A stretch of 64,000 nucleotides of DNA from Acidobacteriota bacterium. Its GTDB lineage: Bacteria; Acidobacteriota; UBA4820; DSQY01. The notes under the pieces are model-generated. The model saw nothing but the letters and a program-made list of their open reading frames with translations. It did no database searches and was not told the origin of the DNA. The translations under genes were made by a program, and so were the position numbers. Where the stretch lies: contig JAJYLT010000008.1 in NCBI GenBank assembly GCA_021787565.1, positions 40,941 to 104,940 of the forward strand, read 5' to 3'. Shown piece by piece: positions 29,901 through 38,078 of this stretch. Position 1 is the first letter of the stretch; every line of letters starts with the position of its first letter.

Positions 29901-30860
29901 CGGGCCGCTAGACCGTCCGGACTTGGGCCGCTCCACGCCGCGGCGCACCACGTCGTCCCGCTCTTCCCGCTCTCTGAGCAGCGTGTTGATGGATTCGAGG
30001 GCGGGGGTCACGAGGCGCAGGGGCCCGCTGGCCGAATCCGCTCCGAGCGCCTCCGCGACGCCCTTCGCGAACTCGCCTGCAGACTGAATCCTGTGCTTCG
30101 GATCTTTGGCCATGGCGGCGGCCAGGACCTGATCCACGGCCGCCGGAAGGCCGGGGGCGAGGTCCGTGACCCTCGGAATGGGCTCGTTCACGCGCGCCAT
30201 GGCCACGCTGACGGGCGTGTCTCCCTTGTAGGGGAGCTCTCCCGTCAGCAGCTCGAAGAGGACGACGCCCAATGAGTAGATGTCCGCACGCTGGTCCAGG
30301 TCGCCCGCTCCTACGGCCTGTTCGGGGGCCATGTAACCCGGGGTCCCCAGGACGGTCCCTGGAAGCGTCAGCCCGGTGGCCCCAGGCGGCCGCGCCGGCC
30401 TGGCCAGCCCGAAGTCCCCGAGAAAGGCATTCCCTTCCTCGTCCACCATGATATTGGAGGGCTTGATGTCCCGATGCACCACTCCCTGCCGGTGCGCGTA
30501 GTCCAGCGCCGAGGCCACCTGCGTGATCACCTGCGCCGCCCCTTGAGGTGGGAGGCGTCCGCGGCGCAGGAGCTGTTTGAGGGTGCCGGTCCCCACATAC
30601 CTCATGACGATGTACGGCGGCTCGTGCTCCCCGTCGAAATCGTAGACGGGCAGGAGGTGGGGGTGCTCCAGCCGGGCCACCAGGCGGGCCTCGCGCTGGA
30701 ACCGGGCCATAACCTCTGGGTCCCCCGCAAAGCCGTGCTGCAGCACCTTGATGGCGACGACGCGGTCGGTGGGAGGGTGGTAGGCCCGGTAGACCGTGGC
30801 CATGCCCCCCCTTCCGATCTCTTCGAGCAAGTCGTAGACGCCGAGCTTGCCGGCCGCCAT
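26907..30860 (-). CDS. Ser/Thr kinase fused to degenerate cyclase, STAND-type AAA ATPase and TPR repeats
   Basis: 1317 residues, starting at the ATG behind GAGGGAG (an open frame running upstream through a REP element is not real). Residues 8-270: Hanks-type kinase with IGRGGMATVYRA, VAIK (Lys38), HRDIKPSN (Asp131) and GDFGLA (Asp149), so active by motif. Residues about 333-505: class III nucleotidyl cyclase fold. The first metal Asp is Asn341 (ALFVNIAEL) and GD is HD (THDTML), so it is probably catalytically dead. Residues about 525-900: AAA_16/STAND ATPase with Walker A GAPGMGKS (557-564) and LIELADLHWADD. The rest is TPR repeats to the C-terminus. This looks like a cytoplasmic signal-integration protein; ligand and targets unknown. 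Confidence 0.9.
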   Translation of the reverse strand: MAAGKLGVYDLLEEIGRGGMATVYRAYHPPTDRVVAIKVLQHGFAGDPEVMARFQREARLVARLEHPHLLPVYDFDGEHEPPYIVMRYVGTGTLKQLLRRGRLPPQGAAQVITQVASALDYAHRQGVVHRDIKPSNIMVDEEGNAFLGDFGLARPARPPGATGLTLPGTVLGTPGYMAPEQAVGAGDLDQRADIYSLGVVLFELLTGELPYKGDTPVSVAMARVNEPIPRVTDLAPGLPAAVDQVLAAAMAKDPKHRIQSAGEFAKGVAEALGADSASGPLRLVTPALESINTLLREREERDDVVRRGVERPKSGRSSGPRPDSGITPSEQTKQVTALFVNIAELAEWLVAEDPQGAKDRLEAFWTRLEAVVAEWGGSVEARTHDTMLALWGAVTSREDNPERAVAAAIAIRDTTRDQAWGEGPVPMQAAVTTGPVLLTPRELPGCYAATGTTISLVRRLERTAPPGGIVLGHDAYRHVRGVVEVAPFDSIRLRERRDSLETYLVQQIKPKPFRLASRGIEGVETRMVGRTDELAILRRAFQEATAGQGVRAVTVLGAPGMGKSRLLYEFTQWVELEPKEVWLFRARATREMAQRPYILLRTLLAVRFDVQAPDGPAEVYAKLERGVADLMATAEPDAIGETVGFLSELLGAAAEETSRGPSTRSEGRQFRKRVTRTIGSLLRHACNRHPVLIELADLHWADDPSLNVLNDLLARNADLPLLLVALARPELLERRPAWDEAWPGRQRIDLAPLTRQECGALVDEILQKVEEVPSELRRLVVDRAEGNPYYVEELLKVLLEEEVVLKGEQRWRIDLSRLRGLDVPATLTGLLQVRLDMLQPDERIVLQRASVVGRHFWEGAVQAIEEADGITADAITALRAVASKGLIHERETSVFEGTREFLFASNMFRDVVAGSIPSRQKRGYHAGVARWLETAAGARFAEFASVAAGHFDLAGVPGEASRCYALAGEQAVRVSAYGDAAGFWRRALDLLPEGPDGPPQRARLELLLGEALWHLGVHAEARLHFEEALAGSVTAVNRPLQARALFGLAQVALSLGEVDTAQARFEQSLDAADVEDRASQGQALLGLGEVAWRRGEYGDALGRLEASLMLAREEGDRPQELAVLSRLGSLSHSSGDFQEARRRLEECRAVSLELGSRDRLADALNGLGEVLRHQGEVDGAAALFEEALALARATGLHSEGLQALLNLGFVRVERGAYVEAEELLREALRLARASGEAQPQLRAVVGFAWLKAAGGEAPAAAELLGVALTHPSSDALVREYAGPVLAAAGLRAEDVPKTSAPLASVVAACLGEPEEMG

Positions 30861-31045
30861 GGGTCTGCCGCTCCCTCGTTTTTTAGAGTGTAGCACAGCT
30901 CGTGGGCCGTCTTTTCTATACAGAGGGGCATAAGTGAAGGCGCATAAGGTGGTGGGGCTTGGGGAGTATGCCGCTCTGTATTCGCGGGAAGGTCTCGGCG
31001 GGGCGTGGCCACGGGCCACCTCGGGGGCGTAAGGCCGGGGAAACC
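30861..31045. other. Upstream region of the large kinase gene
   Basis: No gene. On the minus strand TACACT near 30890 could be a -10 box, but no -35 match is present at normal spacing. Confidence 0.4.
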
Positions 31046-31195
31046 CCCAAATTCCGCGATGGAATTGCACTCGTAGGAGCGCCGCCCCCGGCGCGACGGA
31101 CCGTACGCGGGCACCGCATCCTGGTCGCAGGGTCACCCGGTTCGCGGCGAGGCGCCGCTCCTACGCAGGCGTTGAGCCGCTATCGCGGAATTGGG
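31046..31195 (-). repeat. REP-type palindromic element, type 1, copy 3
   Basis: 150-bp copy, same orientation as copy 2, with ends CCCAAATTCCGCGATGG and TATCGCGGAATTGGG. It lies between the kinase gene and the cold-shock promoter, 14 bp upstream of the latter's -35 box. Confidence 0.9.
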
Positions 31196-31209
31196 GAAAC
31201 CGGCCAAGC

Positions 31210-31238
31210 TTGCATTTGCCTCCGCACTGCGGTATATT
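31210..31238 (+). promoter_or_regulatory. Promoter of the cold-shock gene
   Basis: TTGCAT and TATATT separated by 17 bp. The leader would be about 66 nt, shorter than the 150-nt structured leader of E. coli cspA. Confidence 0.7.
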
Positions 31239-31310
31239 GTCTATGCACCCTTCGGCAAGTAGTTTGTTGGAGAGTGGTCCGCAACGGACAAGGTAGTGTA
31301 GGAGTACAGT

Positions 31311-31517
31311 GTGGTAAACGGCATCGTAAAATGGTTTGACGAGAAGAAGGGCTACGGCTTCATCACGGTCGAGGGCGGCAAGGACGCCTTCGTCCATCAC
31401 ACCGCCATCGAAGGCACCGGCTTCAAGACCCTCCAGGAGGGCCAGAAGGTCACGCTGGAGGTCACCCAGGGCCCCAAGGGTCCCCAGGCTGAGCAGGTGC
31501 GCGTCGTTCGCGACTGA
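31311..31517 (+). CDS. Cold-shock domain protein (CspA family)
   Basis: 68 residues, one cold-shock domain. [20 protein letters not shown] contains the RNP1 motif KGYGFI, and DAFVHHTAI is RNP2 (HH for the usual FVHYSAI). It binds single-stranded RNA/DNA and melts RNA structure. The GTG start has AGGAG 6 nt upstream. A strong terminator follows. Confidence 0.95.
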   Translation: MVNGIVKWFDEKKGYGFITVEGGKDAFVHHTAIEGTGFKTLQEGQKVTLEVTQGPKGPQAEQVRVVRD

Positions 31518-31541
31518 ACGATCCTTCCAGTCATCCAAACG

Positions 31542-31569
31542 AAAGGGGCCTTCGGGCCCCTTTCCTTTT
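31542..31569 (+). terminator. Rho-independent terminator after the cold-shock gene
   Basis: AAAGGGGCC-TTCG-GGCCCCTTT, a 9-bp stem with a stable TTCG tetraloop, followed by CCTTTT. It separates the cold-shock gene from the chemosensory operon. Confidence 0.93.
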
Positions 31570-31573
31570 GCGG

Positions 31574-31602
31574 TTGCGCATCGTCGCCAAGCAATGTACA
31601 TT
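31574..31602 (+). promoter_or_regulatory. Possible promoter of the chemosensory operon
   Basis: TTGCGC and TACATT 17 bp apart, directly after the cold-shock terminator and 40 bp before the first CheW gene. Weak hexamers, but this is the only gap where the operon promoter can lie. Confidence 0.38.
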
Positions 31603-31642
31603 TCGTTTAGGTTTTGCCAGCTTCTCGGATCCCGGGAGGGTC

Positions 31643-32113
31643 ATGGCTGACGAGGCGCCGGTTCATCTGTTGTCTTTCTCGGTAGCGAGACAAGCTTACG
31701 CGCTGCTACTTGGCAGCGTGGAGAGGGTGCTCTGTGCGGCCGAGGCGGCGCCCCTGCCGAAGGCGCCGCCGATCGTATCTGGCGTGCTGAACCTCGCGGG
31801 CGACGTCATTGCGCTCATCGATGTCCGCAAGCGGTTGGGGCTGCCCTCGCGCGAGATCGAGCCGGAGGACAGGATCATCCTGGCCCGATGCGTGTCCAGG
31901 CGCGTGGGGCTGCTGGTTGACAGCGTGGGTGGCGTGGTTACCGTGGGGCCAGATAGAGTTCGGGACGCCACGGACGTGGTGCCCGGCCTGGACTATGTCA
32001 GAGGGATCGTCGCCCTGGAGGACGGCCTCCTGCTCATCTCCGACCTCGACGCGTTCCTGTCCCTGGAGGAGGCGGCCCAACTGGACCGCGCGCTCGAAGA
32101 ATCGAGGCCGTGA
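31643..32113 (+). CDS. CheW-like scaffold protein (WspB-like)
   Basis: 156-residue single CheW domain, starting behind GGGAGG. Typical CheW strands are visible: HLLSFSVARQAYALLLGSVE, then VSGVLNLAGDVIALIDVRKRLGL, then VGLLVDSVGGVVTV. It couples chemoreceptor to CheA at the membrane array. First gene of a seven-gene operon whose order copies the Wsp system. Confidence 0.9.
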   Translation: MADEAPVHLLSFSVARQAYALLLGSVERVLCAAEAAPLPKAPPIVSGVLNLAGDVIALIDVRKRLGLPSREIEPEDRIILARCVSRRVGLLVDSVGGVVTVGPDRVRDATDVVPGLDYVRGIVALEDGLLLISDLDAFLSLEEAAQLDRALEESRP

Positions 32114-32116
32114 GAC

Positions 32117-33631
32117 ATGGCTGACGACGTTCGGTCGGACGAAATCCTGAAAATGGCCGGCCTCGTCGGCGAGAATCTGGGCCTGCACTTCCCGGAGGAC
32201 CGCCTGCAGGACCTCTTCCACAGGCTCGGACCGGCGGCGCCGGAAATGGGGTTCACCGGCGCCGCCCCCCTCGTCCGCGCCCTCATCTCCCGTCCCTGGT
32301 CGCGCGGCGAGATGGAGGCGCTCGCGGGCCATCTGACGGTGGGAGAGACGTACTTTTTTCGAGACGATGCCCTGTTTCAGGCCCTTCGAGAGGAAATCCT
32401 TCCCTCGCTGGTCCGGGCCCGCGCGGCCGAGGGGCGCCCCCCGCGCATCTGGTGCGCGGGGTGCGCGTCGGGAGAGGAGCCCTACTCGCTGGCCATCCTT
32501 CTCCACACCTTCCTGCCGCCGGAGCTCCGCCGCGGGCCGTCCATCCTCGCCACGGACATCAATCCAGCGGCTCTCCGCAAGGCCGAGGTCGCGGTCTACG
32601 GCGAATGGTCCCTGCGGGGGACGCCCGAGGATGTGCGGAGGACGTTCTTCCGGCAAGTCGCGAAAGGCCGGTACGAGTTGCTCCGGACCATCCGCGAGAG
32701 GGTCACCTTCCAGCCCCTCAACCTCGCCAGGGACGCCTATCCCTCCCTTGCCAACGGGACCAACGCCATGGACCTGATCCTCTGCCGGAACGTGCTCATG
32801 TATTTCGGGCCGGCGCTGGCCGGGGAGGTGGTAGGCGGTTTGAGCCGCGCGCTCGTGGAGGGAGGCTGGCTCGCCGTGAGCCCCTGCGAAGTATCCCAGG
32901 TAGACCACCAGGACCTCGCGCGCGCGCATGCGGGCGAGGCGATCCTCCACCAGAAGAGGACGGGCGCCGCGCGCCAAGGCGCTCCCTCCGCGCGTCCGCC
33001 CGCCTGGGAGCCCCTGGCGGCGGTCGCGCCGAGTCTCCCGCCACTCAACCATGAACCCCCGGAGAAGCCGCCGGTCCCTCGCCCTGCTCCCGCGCCGCCG
33101 CCGTCCCTGGAGGCCATCGAGTCGCTCTACCGAGACGGCCAGTACCGCGAAGCGGCCCACGCGCTTTCCCTCGGGGCGCGAGGCGCCGGTCTCCTCGCAC
33201 GCGAACTGCTCCTGGGTGCGCGGTGTTACGCGAATCTTGGAGAACTCGGGGAGGCCAGGTCGTGGTGCGAGCGGGCCATCCGAGCGGACAAACTCGCGCC
33301 CGGAGCACACTATCTGCTCGCCACGATCCTCATGGAACAGGGCCGCGAGCACGAAGCGGCCGATGCCCTGAGGCGGGCGATGTACATCGAGCCCGGCTTC
33401 GTCCTCGCGCACTGGACGATGGGCTATCTGGCCCATCGCAGGGGCGAGGCGTCCGAGGCCCTGAGGCACCGGCGGAATGCCAGGGCCTTGCTGACCGGAC
33501 TCCGGACCTCGGAGATGTTGCCCGAATCGGATGGCCTGACCGCCGGCAGGCTTCTCGAGCTGATGGACCTCGCGGATCCGGTGGTCGCCGGGTCGCGAGC
33601 GGTGTCCGCCGCTCCAGGCGGAGGAGGGTAG
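32117..33631 (+). CDS. CheR methyltransferase with C-terminal TPR (WspC-like)
   Basis: 504 residues. The CheR SAM-dependent methyltransferase comes first (about 60-270), with HLTVGETYFFRDD, WCAGCASGEEPYSLAI (SAM loop), LATDINPAALRKA and LILCRNVLMYF. A proline-rich linker (about 310-335) leads to TPR-type repeats (about 345-450, e.g. GARCYANLGELGEARSWCER and LAHRRGEASEALRH). It methylates glutamates on the receptor. The TPR tail is the arrangement seen in WspC and FrzF-like enzymes. The gene starts 3 bp after the CheW stop. Confidence 0.93.
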   Translation: MADDVRSDEILKMAGLVGENLGLHFPEDRLQDLFHRLGPAAPEMGFTGAAPLVRALISRPWSRGEMEALAGHLTVGETYFFRDDALFQALREEILPSLVRARAAEGRPPRIWCAGCASGEEPYSLAILLHTFLPPELRRGPSILATDINPAALRKAEVAVYGEWSLRGTPEDVRRTFFRQVAKGRYELLRTIRERVTFQPLNLARDAYPSLANGTNAMDLILCRNVLMYFGPALAGEVVGGLSRALVEGGWLAVSPCEVSQVDHQDLARAHAGEAILHQKRTGAARQGAPSARPPAWEPLAAVAPSLPPLNHEPPEKPPVPRPAPAPPPSLEAIESLYRDGQYREAAHALSLGARGAGLLARELLLGARCYANLGELGEARSWCERAIRADKLAPGAHYLLATILMEQGREHEAADALRRAMYIEPGFVLAHWTMGYLAHRRGEASEALRHRRNARALLTGLRTSEMLPESDGLTAGRLLELMDLADPVVAGSRAVSAAPGGGG

Positions 33632-33634
33632 CGC

Positions 33635-34258
33635 GTGGGCACGGACGGTCGAGCGAACGGCCCAAACACCCCAGCGGGGACGGATTGGTCTCAGGTGCGC
33701 GCCCGCCTGCAATCGGCCTCGGCCGCGCTCCAGCAGGCCTGGAAGCCTCCCCGGGAGGAGAGGCTTCGCCTCTTAAGAGCCAGGACCAAGGCCTTCGCCC
33801 GCCCGCCTCAAGCGGCGGCGCACGAAGACGAAATGATGGAGGTCCTGACCTTTCTCCTGGCCAGCGAGCAGTACGCCATCGAGGTCCATCACGTGGGGGA
33901 GGTCTGGCCCCTCAGGGCGCTCACGCCCCTCCCGGGAGTGCCGCCCTTCGTCCTGGGCCTCGCCAACCATCGCGGCCAGATCCTGTCCGTATTGGATCTC
34001 AAGCGCTTCTTCGATCTGCCTTCGCCAGGTCTGACCGACCTCAACAAGGTCCTCGTCCTTAGGTCCGGGTCCATGGAATTCGGCGTGCTGGCCGATGTCA
34101 TCTTGGGCGTTCGAACGCTCAATCGGTCCGAGATCCAGCCGGTGCCCTCCGGCCTCGGGGATCTCCGAGGGGAGTATCTAATGGGGGTGACCGCGGACCG
34201 GACGATCGTTCTGGACGGAGCGAGGCTGATCGAGGACGAACGGATGACGGTGCGGTAG
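33635..34258 (+). CDS. Second CheW-like protein with N-terminal extension (WspD-like)
   Basis: 207 residues from a GTG 3 bp after the cheR stop, with GGAGGAGGG upstream. The first 65 residues form a helical extension containing PPREERLRLLRARTKAFAR. A CheW domain follows: VLTFLLASEQYAIEVHHVGE, FVLGLANHRGQILSVLDL and MEFGVLADVILGV. The pairing of two CheW genes around cheR is as in wspB/wspD. It probably links the receptor to CheA in the same array. Confidence 0.9.
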   Translation: MGTDGRANGPNTPAGTDWSQVRARLQSASAALQQAWKPPREERLRLLRARTKAFARPPQAAAHEDEMMEVLTFLLASEQYAIEVHHVGEVWPLRALTPLPGVPPFVLGLANHRGQILSVLDLKRFFDLPSPGLTDLNKVLVLRSGSMEFGVLADVILGVRTLNRSEIQPVPSGLGDLRGEYLMGVTADRTIVLDGARLIEDERMTVR

Positions 34259-34303
34259 GAGGCCTAGGACCCGCCCGGGAGCGGAAACTTAAGGAGAAGA
34301 CAC

Positions 34304-35767
34304 ATGCGGTGGACTATCAGTAGTAAATTTGGTGCCGCCATTGGGTTTGCTCTCCTCGCCCTCGTCACCCTGGCAGTGCCCTCGTACATCAGCACAGAGA
34401 ACTTCATGGCGAGATCGGCATGGGTCACTCACACCTACCGGGTCCTGGGCGAATTGGACTCCCTCCTGTCGAGTCTGCAGGATGCGGAAACGGGCGAGCG
34501 GGGCTTCATTATCACGGGGGTGGATAGCTTTCTGGAGCCTTACAACGCGGGGATCCAGGATGTACGCCGGCGGGCCGATACCCTGCGCGGCTTGGTCTCC
34601 GACAACCCGTCCCAGGTGCGCAGGCTCGAAACGCTGGCTCCGCTGATCGAGCAGAGAATCAATCATCTCGGCGAGACCATCGTGCTGCGCCGGACCAAAG
34701 GATTCGACCAAGCCGGGCAGCTTGTCGCTTCCGGAACCGGAAAGCGCCTCATGGATCAGATCCGAAGCGTGATCAAGGACATGAAAGACGAAGAAGCGCA
34801 GCTTCTTAGGCAGCGCGAGATGGAGGCCAATGCCAGCGCTGCGGCCCTCAAACGGCTTCTGGTAGGTGGTTCCATCCTTGCCTTCGTGGTGCTGGTTGTC
34901 GCCGGGTTTCTGTTTTCGAAGAGCATCTCGGGCTCGTTGCGCGAGGGCGTCGCCCAGCTCTCATCGTCGGCCTCGGAGATCCTGGCCATGACCAGCCAGG
35001 TGGCCTCCAGCTCCGCGGAGACGGCCACCGCCGTGAGCCAGACGAGCACCACCGTCGAAGAGGTCAAGCAGACGGCCCACCTCTCCCAGCAGAAGGCGAA
35101 GTTCGTATCGGAGGCGGCCCAGCGCGCGAGCCAGGCGTCGCAGGCCGGGAAGCAGGCGGTCGATGGCGTGGTGGCCGGCATGCGCCACATCCAGGAGCAG
35201 ATGGCCACGGTCGCCGAGAGCATCGTGAGGCTGAGCGAGCAGAGCCAGGCCGTGGGGGAGATCATCGCCGCGGTGAACGACTTGGCGGACCAGTCGAACC
35301 TCCTGGCGGTCAACGCGGCCATCGAGGCGGCCAGGGCCGGCGAACAGGGCAAGAGCTTCGCCGTCGTGGCCCAGGAGGTGAAGAGCCTGGCGGACCAGTC
35401 CAAGCAGGCCACGACGCAGGTTCGGGCCATCCTGGGGGAGATCCAGAAGGCCGTGAGCGGGGCGGTGATGGCCACCGAGCAGGGCAGCAAGGCCGTGGAC
35501 TCGGGCGTTCGTCAATCCCAGGAGGCGGGGCAGGCCATCAGCGTCCTGGCGGAGAGCATCGCGGAGTCGGCCCAGGCCGCCACGCAGATCGCCGCCTCCA
35601 GCCAGCAGCAGCTCGTCGGGATGGACCAGGTCGCTCTGGCCATGGGAAGCATTCAGCAAGCGACCAGCCAGAACGTGGCCGGAACCAAACAGGCGGAACA
35701 GGCCGCGCAGCGCCTGACCGAGGTGGGGCGCCACCTGCGTGCCTTGGTGGAGACCCAAAGGACGTGA
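34304..35767 (+). CDS. Methyl-accepting chemoreceptor with CHASE3 sensor domain (WspA-like)
   Basis: 487 residues. TM1 at about 9-30, a helical CHASE3-type extracytoplasmic domain (about 38-180, with [16 protein letters not shown]) and TM2 at about 184-206. A long coiled-coil signalling domain follows. The hairpin tip [20 protein letters not shown] binds CheA/CheW. There is no clear HAMP between TM2 and the coil, and no C-terminal CheR-docking pentapeptide. AAGGAGA precedes the ATG. The ligand is unknown; CHASE3 receptors often sense physical or envelope cues. Confidence 0.93.
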   Translation: MRWTISSKFGAAIGFALLALVTLAVPSYISTENFMARSAWVTHTYRVLGELDSLLSSLQDAETGERGFIITGVDSFLEPYNAGIQDVRRRADTLRGLVSDNPSQVRRLETLAPLIEQRINHLGETIVLRRTKGFDQAGQLVASGTGKRLMDQIRSVIKDMKDEEAQLLRQREMEANASAAALKRLLVGGSILAFVVLVVAGFLFSKSISGSLREGVAQLSSSASEILAMTSQVASSSAETATAVSQTSTTVEEVKQTAHLSQQKAKFVSEAAQRASQASQAGKQAVDGVVAGMRHIQEQMATVAESIVRLSEQSQAVGEIIAAVNDLADQSNLLAVNAAIEAARAGEQGKSFAVVAQEVKSLADQSKQATTQVRAILGEIQKAVSGAVMATEQGSKAVDSGVRQSQEAGQAISVLAESIAESAQAATQIAASSQQQLVGMDQVALAMGSIQQATSQNVAGTKQAEQAAQRLTEVGRHLRALVETQRT

Positions 35768-35785
35768 GCAACACTCGAGGCCGGC

Positions 35786-38047
35786 ATGACCACTAGGAAC
35801 GGCGATCTCCACGCGCGACTGCTGAAGACCTTCCGGGCGGAAGCGGAGGAGCACGTGCGCGCTCTCTCGGAGGGGCTCGTCTCCCTGGAGCGTGCCACCG
35901 AAGACCAGCGCTTAGCGATCGTGGAGACGGCCTTCCGCGAGGCCCACAGCCTGAAGGGGGCGGCACGCACCGTCAGCGCCTCGGCCATCGAGGAGTCCGC
36001 GCACGCCGTGGAGAACGTTTTCTCCGCCCTGAAGCGGGGCGAGACGGCCTGTTCTCCCGAACTCCTCGAAACTCTCCGCCGGACGGTTGACGTCATCGCG
36101 GAACTGGTCAGGAGCCCCGAGCCAAGGCCCGCGCCAGACGCGGTGACTCGGGCGAGGGGCCCCGGGGAGGCGGTGGAGGGGATGGCGACGGCCGGACCCT
36201 CGCCTCACGTGGAAGGGCCGTCGGCTGTCGCCAAGGCCATCCCGGCGCCGGCGCAGACCGCCGCCACGACGGCGGCCCCTTCGGGGCCCGAGTCTCCCCG
36301 GACCGTTCGAATCTCCACCTCTCGGCTGGAATCGCTCATGCGCCAGGCGGAGGAGCTTCTCGCGGCGAGCCTTGCCCTGGGACCCTATCCAGAGCACCTG
36401 CGCCAGACCGCCTCGGATCTGTCGCAGTGGCGGAGGGAATCGGCCCGGCTCTCGCCCCACGTCCGGGCGCTGCGGCGGGACCAGGGCCTCCATCCGGCCA
36501 TCAGGCCGATTCTCGACTTCCTGGACTGGAGCCAGACGGTTCAAGGTGCGCGGGAGGCCCGGCTCGGTGGTTTGGCGAGGGCCGCCCAGCAGGACCACCG
36601 CCTCCTGGATACGCTCGCGCGCCGGTTCCTCGCGGACGTCGAGCAGGCCCTCCTCCTGCCGCTTTCCACCCTGCTCGAGGGATTCCCGAAGTTCGCCCGC
36701 GACCTGGCGCGAGACGGAGGGAAGCAGGCCGGCCTGGAGATCTCGGGAGGGGACGTGGAGATGGACCGGCGGGTGCTGGAGGAACTGAAGGACCCTCTCA
36801 TCCACATGGTCCGCAACTGCATCGACCATGGGGTGGAGCCGCCCGTGGAGCGCGAGCGTCTCGGCAAGCCGCCCAAGGCCAGGATCACGATCCGCGCCGC
36901 GCGCCTTGAAGGCGGCCGGGTGGAGATCGCCGTGTCGGACGACGGGGCCGGCGTGGACCGGGGCAAGGTGAGGGCGGCCGCGCTCAAATCGGGCCTGCTG
37001 GCCGATGGGGCGGACGAGGCGCTGGAAGGCCAGGCCCTGCTCGCGCTGATCGCCGAGTCGGGCCTCTCCACGAGCCCCATGATCACCAGCCTGTCGGGCA
37101 GGGGGTTGGGCCTGGCCATCGTCCGGGAGAAGGTGGAGCGGCTGGGCGGCACGCTCGCGATGGATACGGCGGAGGGCCGGGGAACCACCTTCCGGATCGT
37201 CGTGCCCCTCGGCCTGGCCACGGTGCGTGCGGTCTTCGTGAGGGCGGGAGGGCTGACGCTCGCCATTCCCGCCGCCGCCGTGGAGCGCGTGGCCCGGATC
37301 GAGGAGGGCTCCGTCCTGACGGTCGAGAACAGAGAAACCCTGGAGCTGGCTGGTGAAGTGCTCTCGCTCGCAAGCCTTGCGGCCGTTCTCGGGCTGCCCC
37401 AGGATGACGGCGCGAACGGACGTCGGGAGGGCCATGCGGTCGTCCTGGCCGCCGGGGAACGGAAAGTGGCGTTCGCGGTGGAGGAGGTGCTCTTCGAGCG
37501 GGAAGTCCTTGTCAAGGGTCTCGGCCCGCAACTGGTCCGTGTCCGTCACGTGAACGGGGCCACCGTCACCCCCTCCGGCGAGGTGGTGCCCGTCCTGCAC
37601 CCGCCGCGGATCCTCGAGTCCGCCGGGCGGGCCCCGGCGCCAACGCCGAGGGCCTCGGCCGCCCCGCGGGACAAAGCTCGCCACCTGCCGCGCGTTCTCG
37701 TGGCGGAGGACTCCATCACCTCCCGCGTCCTTCTGAGAAACATCCTGGAATCGGCGGGGTTCGAAGTCCTGGTGGCCGTGGACGGCCTGGATGCGCTCAC
37801 GACCCTCAAGACCGAGCCCGTCGCCCTCCTCGTCTCGGACGTGGACATGCCGAGGATGAACGGCTTCGACCTCACGGCCAGGGTCCGCGCCGATGCCAAG
37901 CTGGCGGACCTTCCCGTAGTCCTGGTGACCGCCCTGGATTCCCGCGAGGACCGGGAGCGCGGCATCGACGTGGGCGCCAACGCCTACCTCGTCAAGAGCA
38001 GTTTCGATCAGAGCAACCTGCTGGAGGTTGTGAAGCGTCTGATTTGA
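35786..38047 (+). CDS. CheA histidine kinase with C-terminal receiver (WspE-like)
   Basis: 753 residues. Hpt domain with phospho-His54 in EAHSLKGAARTVS; a proline/alanine linker; dimerisation; an HATPase with HMVRNCIDHGVEPP (N box), VSDDGAGVD (G1) and LSGRGLGLAIVREKVE (G2); a CheW-like regulatory domain; and a terminal receiver (RVLVAEDSITSRVLLRN, phospho-Asp685 in LVSDVDMPRMNG, conserved Lys in YLVKSS). No separate P2 domain is obvious. The fused receiver is the WspE/FrzE pattern and may act as a phosphate sink or internal regulator. It is the core kinase of the operon. Confidence 0.95.
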   Translation: MTTRNGDLHARLLKTFRAEAEEHVRALSEGLVSLERATEDQRLAIVETAFREAHSLKGAARTVSASAIEESAHAVENVFSALKRGETACSPELLETLRRTVDVIAELVRSPEPRPAPDAVTRARGPGEAVEGMATAGPSPHVEGPSAVAKAIPAPAQTAATTAAPSGPESPRTVRISTSRLESLMRQAEELLAASLALGPYPEHLRQTASDLSQWRRESARLSPHVRALRRDQGLHPAIRPILDFLDWSQTVQGAREARLGGLARAAQQDHRLLDTLARRFLADVEQALLLPLSTLLEGFPKFARDLARDGGKQAGLEISGGDVEMDRRVLEELKDPLIHMVRNCIDHGVEPPVERERLGKPPKARITIRAARLEGGRVEIAVSDDGAGVDRGKVRAAALKSGLLADGADEALEGQALLALIAESGLSTSPMITSLSGRGLGLAIVREKVERLGGTLAMDTAEGRGTTFRIVVPLGLATVRAVFVRAGGLTLAIPAAAVERVARIEEGSVLTVENRETLELAGEVLSLASLAAVLGLPQDDGANGRREGHAVVLAAGERKVAFAVEEVLFEREVLVKGLGPQLVRVRHVNGATVTPSGEVVPVLHPPRILESAGRAPAPTPRASAAPRDKARHLPRVLVAEDSITSRVLLRNILESAGFEVLVAVDGLDALTTLKTEPVALLVSDVDMPRMNGFDLTARVRADAKLADLPVVLVTALDSREDRERGIDVGANAYLVKSSFDQSNLLEVVKRLI

Positions 38048-38078
38048 GCACGACCGGGAACGAGCCCAGGGAGCAGCC

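Noticed and set aside
30861..31136. N-terminal extension of the Ser/Thr kinase through the REP element
   Set aside because: The extension (MTLRPGCGARVRS...) is a translation of the repeat and also appears before carA at 13241; the kinase domain starts normally at 30860 behind GAGGGAG.
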